The position numbers were made by a program, and so were the translations under genes. The notes under the pieces were generated by a model. It saw only the letters and a program-made list of their open reading frames with translations, made no database searches and had not been told where the DNA came from. A stretch of 58,105 bases of DNA, taken from positions 1-58,105 of the forward strand of contig JAIUME010000014.1 of NCBI GenBank assembly GCA_022565695.1. The letters run 5' to 3'. Shown in pieces: positions 50,878 through 58,105 of the stretch. Numbering within the stretch: position 1 is the first letter of the stretch; the number at the start of each line of letters is the position of its first letter. This DNA comes from Alcanivorax sp. Its GTDB lineage: Bacteria; Pseudomonadota; Gammaproteobacteria; Pseudomonadales; Alcanivoracaceae.

Positions 50878-50928
50878 TGTGTACAATGTTCACATTGATC
50901 CTGATGGGAAATGTATACAGTGTCAACA
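50878..50928. promoter_or_regulatory. paired operator-like repeats before the TetR gene
   Basis: TGTGTACAATGTTCACA (50878-50894) and TGTATACAGTGTCAACA (50912-50928) share the pattern TGT-n-TACA-n-TGT-nn-ACA and are 34 bases apart. The first also contains an ATGTG/CACAT dyad. They lie between the two divergent starts, and the second overlaps the TetR start codon, so autorepression and control of the solute-binding gene are likely. Confidence 0.6.
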
Positions 50929-51504
50929 TCGAATCATCGTTATCATCATGGCAATTTGCGCCAGGCGCTGGTGGATGCTGCGCTCGCGCTGATGGTCGAG
51001 ACGGGTGGCACGGATTTCAGCCTGCGCGAAGCGGCCCGGCGTGTCGGGGTCACGGTCAATGCCAGCTACCGCCATTTCCGCAACAAGGACGCGCTGATGG
51101 TGGCGATTGCGGCGGAAGGTTTCCGCCGCTTCGGCAGGGCATTGATGGAGGGGGCGCTGGAGGCGGATGACCCGCAGGGTCGTTTGCTGGGTAGCGGCCG
51201 GGCCTATGTGCGTTTCGCGCGGGCCAACCCTTCACTGTTCCGCCTGATGTTCAGCAGTTTCAATGTCGGGCGTCAGGAGGAAGAGTTGACGCTGGCGGGG
51301 AATCAGGCCTTCGACGTGCTCAAGTCGGGGCTGGCCACCTTTCTCGACAAGCCCGCCGACAGCCCCGACGTGGCGGTGGCCGCGTTACGGGCCTGGTCGC
51401 TGGCGCATGGTCTCAGCTATCTGATCCTCGATGGCCAGTTGGCCCATCTGCCGCTGGACGAAGACACCCTGATCGAGCGCGTTATCAGCAACCACGCCGG
51501 TTAG
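50911..51504 (+). CDS. TetR/AcrR-family regulator
   Basis: This 197-residue protein has an N-terminal DNA-binding domain RYHHGNLRQALVDAALALMV with the second helix FSLREAARRVGVTVNASYRH and FRNKDALMVA. An alpha-helical C-terminal ligand domain follows (TetR_C_33 type, AVAALRAWSLAHGLSYLILD). The start at 50911 has no strong ribosome site and lies within an operator-like repeat, so the message may be leaderless or weakly translated. It diverges from the solute-binding gene. Confidence 0.9.
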   Translation: MYTVSTSNHRYHHGNLRQALVDAALALMVETGGTDFSLREAARRVGVTVNASYRHFRNKDALMVAIAAEGFRRFGRALMEGALEADDPQGRLLGSGRAYVRFARANPSLFRLMFSSFNVGRQEEELTLAGNQAFDVLKSGLATFLDKPADSPDVAVAALRAWSLAHGLSYLILDGQLAHLPLDEDTLIERVISNHAG

Positions 51505-51522
51505 CCCGGTCATCTGGTCCGG

Positions 51523-52410
51523 TCATCCCAGTTCCGGCTGATGCCAGAAGGCGTCGATCAACGGCTCGCTGAGGCGTTTCTCCAGCGTGAACAGGCCCAC
51601 TTCATAGGGAGTGAGCTGCGGCTGGACATCCAGAACGCGAATGCGACCGGCCAGCGGGCTGTTGTCCAGCACGATCTGTGGCACCACGCCGACACCGAAG
51701 CCCAGGCTCACCATGCTGACAATGGCCTCGTTGCCGCTCACCTGAGCGTAGATTTCCGGGCGCAGTCCAAGATCGCGAAACCAGCGGTCGGTGCGCTCGC
51801 GTGCCAGCCCTTCCTCCGAGAGGATCATCGGCATATCTCGCCAGGCGTCGGCCCGGGCGTCGCCAGCCAGGCGCTCGGCCAGTTGCGGCTGGCTGGCCGG
51901 AGCAATAAACAGCAAGGCGGAGCGGGTGATGGGGTGAAAGGCGATTCCGCTGGGCAACTGCGCCGGGCGGGCGCCGATGGCGATGTCTTCGGTGCCCGCC
52001 AATACCCGCTCCACTGCCTGGGCCGGGTCGCCGGTGTGCAGCGTGATCTCGATGCGCGGGAAGTTCTGCCGGAAGCTGCTGAGCATATCGTGCAGGAAGC
52101 TGTAGCTGGCGGTCACCGAGCAATACAGGCTCAACTCGCCGCGCAGCACCTGCTGCTCATCCTGTAGCGCCAGGCGCACGGCGCGCCAGTCGCTCAGGGC
52201 CTGGCGGGCATAGTCGCGGAAGCGCTCGCCCTCGCGGGTCAGGCTGACACGCCGGTTGTCGCGGTAGAAGAGGGTGGTGTCGAGTTCGGTTTCCAGCTGG
52301 CGGATGCTGCGGCTTACCGCCGAGGGGCTGACGTGGCACAGGCGGCTGGTACGGCCGAAGTGCAGGGTCTCGGCCAGGGTCAGGAACAGCTCAAGCGGGC
52401 GGGTATCCAT
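51523..52410 (-). CDS. ilvY: LysR-type regulator IlvY
   Basis: This 295-residue LysR protein has the N-terminal helix-turn-helix LAETLHFGRTSRLCHVSPSAVSRSI and ETELDTTLFYRDNRRVSLT. The middle CSVTASYSFLHDMLSSFR, TLHTGDPAQAVERVLAG and GNEAIVSMVSLGFGVGVVPQ match E. coli IlvY closely by memory. IlvY activates ilvC in response to acetolactate and acetohydroxybutyrate, the substrates of IlvC. The start at 52410 is the family start MDTRPLELFLTLAE. It diverges from ilvC. Confidence 0.93.
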   Translation of the reverse strand: MDTRPLELFLTLAETLHFGRTSRLCHVSPSAVSRSIRQLETELDTTLFYRDNRRVSLTREGERFRDYARQALSDWRAVRLALQDEQQVLRGELSLYCSVTASYSFLHDMLSSFRQNFPRIEITLHTGDPAQAVERVLAGTEDIAIGARPAQLPSGIAFHPITRSALLFIAPASQPQLAERLAGDARADAWRDMPMILSEEGLARERTDRWFRDLGLRPEIYAQVSGNEAIVSMVSLGFGVGVVPQIVLDNSPLAGRIRVLDVQPQLTPYEVGLFTLEKRLSEPLIDAFWHQPELG

Positions 52411-52435
52411 CGTCGTTTCATTAATCGGCATGTAA

Positions 52436-53563
<1,128 letters not shown>

Positions 53564-53597
53564 TCAGCCTTCCCGTCAGGGAAAGCGGATACACAGA

Positions 53598-53621
53598 CGC
53601 GGCCTTCGGGCCGCGTTTTTT
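53598..53621 (+). terminator. rho-independent terminator after ilvC
   Basis: CGCGGCC and GGCCGCG pair around TTCG, followed by TTTTTT. The stem and T run are textbook. It lies 35 bases after the ilvC stop. Confidence 0.93.
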
Positions 53622-53681
53622 GTTGGCGGCGACTCGGTTACACTGAGTGTCCTGCCAGTCAGCGCCCGACGAGACCAGACC

Positions 53682-54482
53682 ATGACGGAAGATAACAAGA
53701 CGCCTGCGGAGCAGCAGGAAGAGCATCACGGCTTCGAGGTCATCGAGCCAGGGCCGGACCGCCACGGTACGCGCCACAAGGGGGTGTATCTGCTGCCCAA
53801 CCTGATCACCACGGCCGCCCTGTTTGCGGGCTTCTATGCCATTGTGGCGGCGATGAACGGCATGTTCGGCCATGCCGCGATTGCCATTATCGTGGCGGGC
53901 ATTCTGGATGGCATGGACGGCAGTGTGGCCCGCATGACCAATACCCAGAGCCGGTTTGGTGCGGAGTATGATTCGCTCTCCGACTGTGTCGCCTTTGGTG
54001 TTGCGCCGGGCCTGGTGGCCTATTCCTGGGGGTTGTCGGAATTGGGCAATCTTGGCTGGGCTGCGGCATTCATCTATCTGGCCTGTGCCGCGCTGCGGCT
54101 GGCCCGGTTCAACGTGCAGGCGGCGAGTTCCGACAAGCGCTTCTTCACCGGGCTGCCGAGCCCGTCAGGCGCCGGTCTGGTGGCAACGCTGGTATGGCTG
54201 GGGGCGAGCCGGGAGATCGACGGCAATGACATCAGCTATCTGGTGGCCTTCTTCACCGCCGGCGCCGGTCTGTTGATGGTGTCCTCCATCCGTTACAACA
54301 GCTTCAAGGAGTTCAGCATTGGCCGGGTGCCATTCCGCATGCTGCTGGGTGTGATTGTAGCGTTCGCCATCGTCTTCCTTGATCCGCCGCTGGTGCTGCT
54401 GACCGTGGCCGTGGCTTATGTCGCCTCCGGCCCCCTGCAGACGCTCTGGGAGTTACGCAAGCGCCGCGCTGCCGGCACCTGA
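53682..54482 (+). CDS. pssA: CDP-diacylglycerol-serine O-phosphatidyltransferase
   Basis: This 266-residue membrane enzyme makes phosphatidylserine from CDP-diacylglycerol and serine, the precursor of phosphatidylethanolamine. The CDP-alcohol phosphotransferase motif is D-G-x2-A-R-x8-G-x3-D-x3-D, seen in DGSVARMTN and FGAEYDSLSD. Membrane helices occur at about residues 40-60, 66-84, 110-140 and 180-245. An acidic cytoplasmic N-terminus (about 25 residues) precedes them. The pssA gene after ilvC is also seen in Pseudomonas. Confidence 0.93.
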   Translation: MTEDNKTPAEQQEEHHGFEVIEPGPDRHGTRHKGVYLLPNLITTAALFAGFYAIVAAMNGMFGHAAIAIIVAGILDGMDGSVARMTNTQSRFGAEYDSLSDCVAFGVAPGLVAYSWGLSELGNLGWAAAFIYLACAALRLARFNVQAASSDKRFFTGLPSPSGAGLVATLVWLGASREIDGNDISYLVAFFTAGAGLLMVSSIRYNSFKEFSIGRVPFRMLLGVIVAFAIVFLDPPLVLLTVAVAYVASGPLQTLWELRKRRAAGT

Positions 54483-54553
54483 CTTGCTGACAAGCGGCGT
54501 TTGGCGTTCAGGCGTCCTGCTGGTACATTGGTGCCAAAAAAGGACGCCTCCCC

Positions 54554-56101
54554 ATGCCTGACGTCGTATCCGATATTCCGGTCATCAATCCCGCCACAGG
54601 CGCGCAGCTCTACGTCATGAAATCCGCCACCGATCTGGAATGCGCGGCTGCCATGGGCGCCGCACGATCAGCGGCGGAGGCGTTACGTGCCACGCCGCTG
54701 TCCGCTCGTCTGGCGGCGCTCACGGCTTTTCTGGATTACCTGCGCGACAACCGCGAGGCGCTGCTGGACCAGATTGTGGCGGAGTCCGGTCGCAGCCGTG
54801 GCGACGCCATGCTGTCGGATATCTTCCAGCTCACCGAGGATTGCCTGTGGTTGCGTGATCATGCTGCGGCAGTGCTGGCGGATGAGAAGGTGCCCACCCC
54901 CATCAGCCTGCTCGGCAAGCATTGCCGTATTCGTCGTGATGCCCACGGCGTGGTGCTGGTGATCTCGCCCTGGAATCTGCCACTGGCGATTGGTATGACA
55001 GCTGCGATGTTTGCCTTCGTTGCTGGCAACGCGGTGATTCTCAAGCCGTCGGAGCACACGCCCATGGTGGCGGTGTTCGAGGCGATAAGGCAGCTCCACC
55101 CCCTGTTATACCTCGGCCTGCAGGTGGTGCAGGGCGGTGGTGATGTGGGCGCACGGCTGGTGCAGGCGCAACCGGATCTGGTGGTCTTCACCGGTAGCCA
55201 GCCCACCGGGCGGCATATCCTGGCCAGTGCTGCGCCGCTCTTGATTCCCGTATTGCTGGAGCTGGGCGCCAAAGACCCCATGCTGGTGTTCGACGACGCG
55301 GATCTGCCCCGTGCAGTGGCCGCCGCCTGCTGGGGCAATCTGCATAACAGCGGGCAGAGTTGCACGGCGGTGGAGCAGCTGCATGTGCAGGCGGGCATCT
55401 ACGACGCCTTCCTGGCGGCGTTGGTGGCGGCCAGTGGCGATATTCGGCTGGGCACCGGCGCGGACCATGACCTGGGCGCCGTGACCACGCCATTCCAGAT
55501 GGCGCATATCGAGGCGCTGGTGCAGGACGCGGTGGCCAAAGGCGCGGTTGCCCACTGTGGCGGCCGGCGTAGCGACTGCGGACATTTCTATTTGCCGACG
55601 GTGCTTACCGGGGTCACCCCGGCCATGCGGATCAGTCGGGAAGAAATCTTTGGCCCCGTGGTGGCGGTGTATCCCTTTACCTCGGAAGCGGACATCGTTG
55701 CCCGGCACAACAGCAATCCCTCTGGGCTCAGCACCAGCGTCTGGACCCGCGACAAGACACGCCAGCAGCGGCTGGAGCGTGCGCTGGCCACCGGTTGCCT
55801 CAACATCAACAACATCATGCTCACCGAGGGTAACGCCGCACTGCCGTTCGGCGGCGTGCGGGAATCCGGTTTCGGCCGCATGAAGGGCGCTGAAGGCTTG
55901 CGGGGCATGACGCGCAGCAAGGCCGTGCTGGAAGACCCGACCCGCGGCAAGCCGGAGCCGAACTGGTACCCCTATTCAGCAGAGAAGCTGGCCCTGACCG
56001 GGGAATTGCTGGACCTGTTGGGGCAAAAAGGCCTGCGCCGCTGGTGGCGGCTGGCGAAGGTGGGGCTGGCCATTGACCGGCTGATCAAGCGTCAGCGATG
56101 A
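54554..56101 (+). CDS. aldehyde dehydrogenase family protein
   Basis: This 515-residue ALDH has the NAD-binding WNLPLAIGMTAAMFAFVAGN and KPSEHTPMV. The active-site Glu is in LLELGAKDPMLVFDD and the catalytic Cys in SGQSCTAVEQL. A C-terminal PFGGVRESGFGRMKGAEGL is the conserved closing motif. A C-terminal tail of about 40 residues (RRWWRLAKVGLAIDRLIKRQ) looks amphipathic and may bind membrane, as in fatty or coniferyl aldehyde dehydrogenases. The natural aldehyde is unknown. It stands between pssA and msrP with no close partner. Confidence 0.9.
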   Translation: MPDVVSDIPVINPATGAQLYVMKSATDLECAAAMGAARSAAEALRATPLSARLAALTAFLDYLRDNREALLDQIVAESGRSRGDAMLSDIFQLTEDCLWLRDHAAAVLADEKVPTPISLLGKHCRIRRDAHGVVLVISPWNLPLAIGMTAAMFAFVAGNAVILKPSEHTPMVAVFEAIRQLHPLLYLGLQVVQGGGDVGARLVQAQPDLVVFTGSQPTGRHILASAAPLLIPVLLELGAKDPMLVFDDADLPRAVAAACWGNLHNSGQSCTAVEQLHVQAGIYDAFLAALVAASGDIRLGTGADHDLGAVTTPFQMAHIEALVQDAVAKGAVAHCGGRRSDCGHFYLPTVLTGVTPAMRISREEIFGPVVAVYPFTSEADIVARHNSNPSGLSTSVWTRDKTRQQRLERALATGCLNINNIMLTEGNAALPFGGVRESGFGRMKGAEGLRGMTRSKAVLEDPTRGKPEPNWYPYSAEKLALTGELLDLLGQKGLRRWWRLAKVGLAIDRLIKRQR

Positions 56102-56188
56102 CATGCATTGCGGCAGTTTCCGTCTGGCTTCACGCGGTCTATGGTAAACAGGAGTTCAGTCGCCTGAACAGCCATCTGGAGAGCCAAC

Positions 56189-57193
56189 ATGCTGATTCGC
56201 CACCGTCGCCGGGGAGACATTGCCGCCTCCGAGATTACCCCGGAATCCGTCTACCTGCGCCGCCGGGAATTCATGGCGGGTGCGGCGGGCGTGCTGGCAC
56301 TCGGGGCCGCCGGCCCGACGCTCGGTGCACTGATTGACGACCCTGCGGCGGAGGACCCGGCGCGCCCCCAATGGTGGCGTGATGCAGTGCGTGCGCGGAC
56401 CGACGGCAAGCCGGATACCAGCGAGAGCCTGACGCCCTATAGTGACGTGACCCGCTACAACAACTTCTACGAATTCGGTACAGACAAGGGCGATCCTGCG
56501 CGTAACGCCGGCCAACTCCGGACAGACCCCTGGACCGTGACGGTCGCGGGCGAAGTCGGCAAACCGGGTGATTATGCGCTGGAAGACATCCTTGCCGCAC
56601 ACCCGCTGGAGGAGCGCATTTACCGGTTTCGCTGCGTGGAAGCCTGGTCCATGGTGGTGCCCTGGGTCGGCTTTTCTCTCGCGGACATGTTGCGGCGGTT
56701 CGAGCCGACGTCGAAGGCGAAATACGTTGCCTTCACAACCTTGCACGATCCGGAGCAGATGCCGGGACAACGGGCGCGGTTGTCCGGTATTCGCTGGCCC
56801 TATGTGGAGGGGCTGCGGCTGGACGAAGCCATGCACCCGCTGACGATGATGGTAACGGGCCTGTATGGGCGCACGCTGCCGAATCAGAACGGTGCCCCGC
56901 TGCGATTGATGGTGCCGTGGAAGTACGGCTTCAAATCCATCAAGTCGATTGTGCGCATCGAGCTGACTGAAAAGCAGCCGCCCACGACCTGGAATATGAT
57001 GCAGCCCGGCGAGTATGGCTTCTACGCCAACGTCAATCCGGCGGTCAGTCATCCGCGCTGGAGCCAGGCGCGGGAACGGCGCTTGCCAACCTCCCTGTTC
57101 AATCCCAACTGGCGCGAGACCTTGCCGTTCAACGGCTACGGCGATGAGGTGGCGAGCCTGTACCGGGGAATGGATCTGAGCAAGTTCTACTGA
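56189..57193 (+). CDS. msrP: periplasmic methionine sulfoxide reductase catalytic subunit MsrP
   Basis: This 334-residue molybdopterin protein carries a twin-arginine signal, [19 protein letters not shown] (about residues 24-42), for folded export. The molybdenum-ligand Cys is in [16 protein letters not shown], and cofactor contacts include [19 protein letters not shown]. Together with the heme membrane protein MsrQ it repairs oxidised methionines in periplasmic proteins. It overlaps msrQ by one base (TGATG), so the pair is translated together. The ATG precedes the signal with GGAG about 9 bases upstream. Confidence 0.95.
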   Translation: MLIRHRRRGDIAASEITPESVYLRRREFMAGAAGVLALGAAGPTLGALIDDPAAEDPARPQWWRDAVRARTDGKPDTSESLTPYSDVTRYNNFYEFGTDKGDPARNAGQLRTDPWTVTVAGEVGKPGDYALEDILAAHPLEERIYRFRCVEAWSMVVPWVGFSLADMLRRFEPTSKAKYVAFTTLHDPEQMPGQRARLSGIRWPYVEGLRLDEAMHPLTMMVTGLYGRTLPNQNGAPLRLMVPWKYGFKSIKSIVRIELTEKQPPTTWNMMQPGEYGFYANVNPAVSHPRWSQARERRLPTSLFNPNWRETLPFNGYGDEVASLYRGMDLSKFY

Positions 57194-57831
57194 TGACCGG
57201 TGCGCGGCGAGGGTTGTGGCTGATCTGGCCGCTGGGGCTGGTGCCGTTGGTGGTGGTCCTGTGGCAGGGGGTGTCTGGCGCTCTGGGCCCAGACCCGGTA
57301 CTGGTGCTGATATTCCGGCTGGGCTGGTGGGGATTGCTGCTGCTGGTGCTCACGCTGGCGGCGCGACCACTCGCCGTACTGAGCCGGCAGGGTTGGTTGG
57401 TGGCGTTGCGGCGCCCCCTCGGATTACTGGCGTTTGGCTACCTTTGCCTTCACCTGCTGGCCTGGGCCGGCTTGCTGCTGGGCTGGGACCCGCAGTTTAT
57501 CGGACCGGAGCTGATCGAGCGCCCGTATATCGTGTTGGGCATGCTGGCCTGGCTACTGTTGCTGCCCCTGGCGCTGACCAGTACGCGCCGGGCGCGCCGG
57601 CGGCTGGGGCGGCGCTGGGGTCAATTGCATCAGCTCGTTTTTCCGGCCATTCTTCTTGGTCTGGCGCATCAATGGTGGATTCAGAAGTCCGATTACACCG
57701 AGCCGGTGCTGTTTTCTCTGGTGGTGTTGGTGCTGATCGGATGGCGATGGCGTCATCGTCGCTCCGCAGCGGCCACACAAGCGGCCGCACGGGATGGGAA
57801 AAAGGTTAAAAAACCACCGCTAAGCACCTGA
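57193..57831 (+). CDS. msrQ: MsrQ, heme-binding membrane subunit of MsrPQ
   Basis: This 212-residue protein has five or six membrane helices and is the electron donor for MsrP. Conserved heme-ligand histidines appear in LGFGYLCLHLLAW-type and LGRRWGQLHQLVFPAILLGL segments, with a further HQWW in the next helix. In related bacteria it takes electrons from the quinone pool or a flavin reductase. The start ATG shares a base with the msrP stop. The C-terminal basic tail (RDGKKVKKPPLS) is short. An rRNA operon promoter follows. Confidence 0.93.
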   Translation: MTGARRGLWLIWPLGLVPLVVVLWQGVSGALGPDPVLVLIFRLGWWGLLLLVLTLAARPLAVLSRQGWLVALRRPLGLLAFGYLCLHLLAWAGLLLGWDPQFIGPELIERPYIVLGMLAWLLLLPLALTSTRRARRRLGRRWGQLHQLVFPAILLGLAHQWWIQKSDYTEPVLFSLVVLVLIGWRWRHRRSAAATQAAARDGKKVKKPPLST

Positions 57832-57908
57832 TTTTTGATCAAAAAGCACCCGAAGCGTGAAGAATTGGCTAAAAGGTGACCGGTTGATGAAAATGCTCGA
57901 AAAAAGTG

Positions 57909-57936
57909 TTGACCGGCAGCCAAATCTCTCTAGAAT
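57909..57936 (+). promoter_or_regulatory. rRNA operon P1-type promoter
   Basis: TTGACC (57909-57914) and TAGAAT (57931-57936) are 16 bases apart, the short spacer typical of rrn P1. GC-rich GCGCCTCC follows as a discriminator, and an A+T-rich, Fis-like region precedes it (57832-57905). A 57820-58041 open frame on the minus strand is not credible. The 16S gene should begin shortly to the right of the window. Confidence 0.82.
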
Positions 57937-57979
57937 GCGCCTCCACAACGACGGCACATGGCAACAACGGTGACCGACG

Positions 57980-57992
57980 CGCTCTTTAACAA
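57980..57992 (+). promoter_or_regulatory. boxA antitermination element of the rrn leader
   Basis: CGCTCTTTAACAA matches the boxA core TGCTCTTTAACA used by NusB/S10 antitermination in rRNA leaders. It is about 40 bases after the predicted start of transcription. The remaining leader to 58105 contains no gene. Confidence 0.85.
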
Positions 57993-58105
57993 TCAGGCAG
58001 ACAAACGTGTGGGACCTGCTCTGTGTCGGGTTTAGTAACATTCGGCATTAGAGCAAGTTCAACTCATTATGAGTGTAATTTGCGATTTATGCTGAGCATG
58101 TATTA

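Noticed and set aside
57820-58041. 73-codon minus-strand frame
   Set aside because: It lies over the rrn P1 promoter and boxA and has no ribosome site.

Overview
The window reads as a chromosomal segment of a gammaproteobacterium, most likely a marine Alcanivorax-type or related Pseudomonadales/Oceanospirillales bacterium. This assignment is inferred from GC-rich core genes and gene order: pilS-pilR beside a glycine-oxidase-like gene and pilins, nadE, bamD-rluD-pgeF-clpB, ilvBN, ilvY-ilvC-pssA, msrPQ, and an rRNA promoter at the right edge. No rRNA gene lies inside the window.

Layout. Positions 1-16.2 kb are conserved housekeeping: type IV pilins and the PilS/PilR two-component system, NAD synthetase, outer-membrane assembly (BamD), a pseudouridine synthase, PgeF, the ClpB disaggregase behind a sigma-32-type promoter, and acetolactate synthase (ilvBN). 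Positions 16.4-22.2 kb hold variable-to-core genes (an MpaB-like oxygenase, a methyltransferase, a bacterial TrmY homologue, an OsmC-YcaO fusion).

Positions 22.55-29.6 kb are an integron cassette array with no integrase in view (a CALIN-type array). It has nine complete cassettes bounded by ten attC-like sites, all genes on the + strand, mostly unknown and visibly richer in A+T than their surroundings. In eight of the nine cassettes the first seven bases are the exact reverse complement of the R'' box at the cassette's end, and the ninth has one mismatch, so the boundaries can be read from sequence alone. Two cassettes carry adjacent gene pairs that look like defence or toxin modules: a DGQHR (DndB-like) protein followed by a HEPN-like protein, and a small J-domain-like protein followed by an HNH-type nuclease. 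The array appears truncated at both ends. On the right a tenth cassette is cut inside a broken Tdi1/DUF1851-like immunity gene.

Positions 29.9-38.8 kb form an accessory block of small stress and metabolic genes (two RibD_C/DHFR-like proteins, MAPEG, an Imm50-like protein, VOC, FMN reductase, SDR, cupin) with their own regulators (AraC, LysR, AraC), including a SoxR-like promoter and a perfect 21-bp palindrome. Positions 38.8-50.9 kb mix an ABC-F ATPase, a DUF4397 lipoprotein, an epimerase/MerR divergent pair, a RIO-type kinase, two paralogous secreted proteins, a GST and a solute-binding protein. Positions 50.9-58.1 kb return to core functions: TetR, IlvY/IlvC, PssA, an aldehyde dehydrogenase, the MsrPQ periplasmic methionine-sulfoxide repair system, then an rrn P1 promoter and boxA reading out of the window.

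All domain assignments come from reading motifs by eye; no database search was run.
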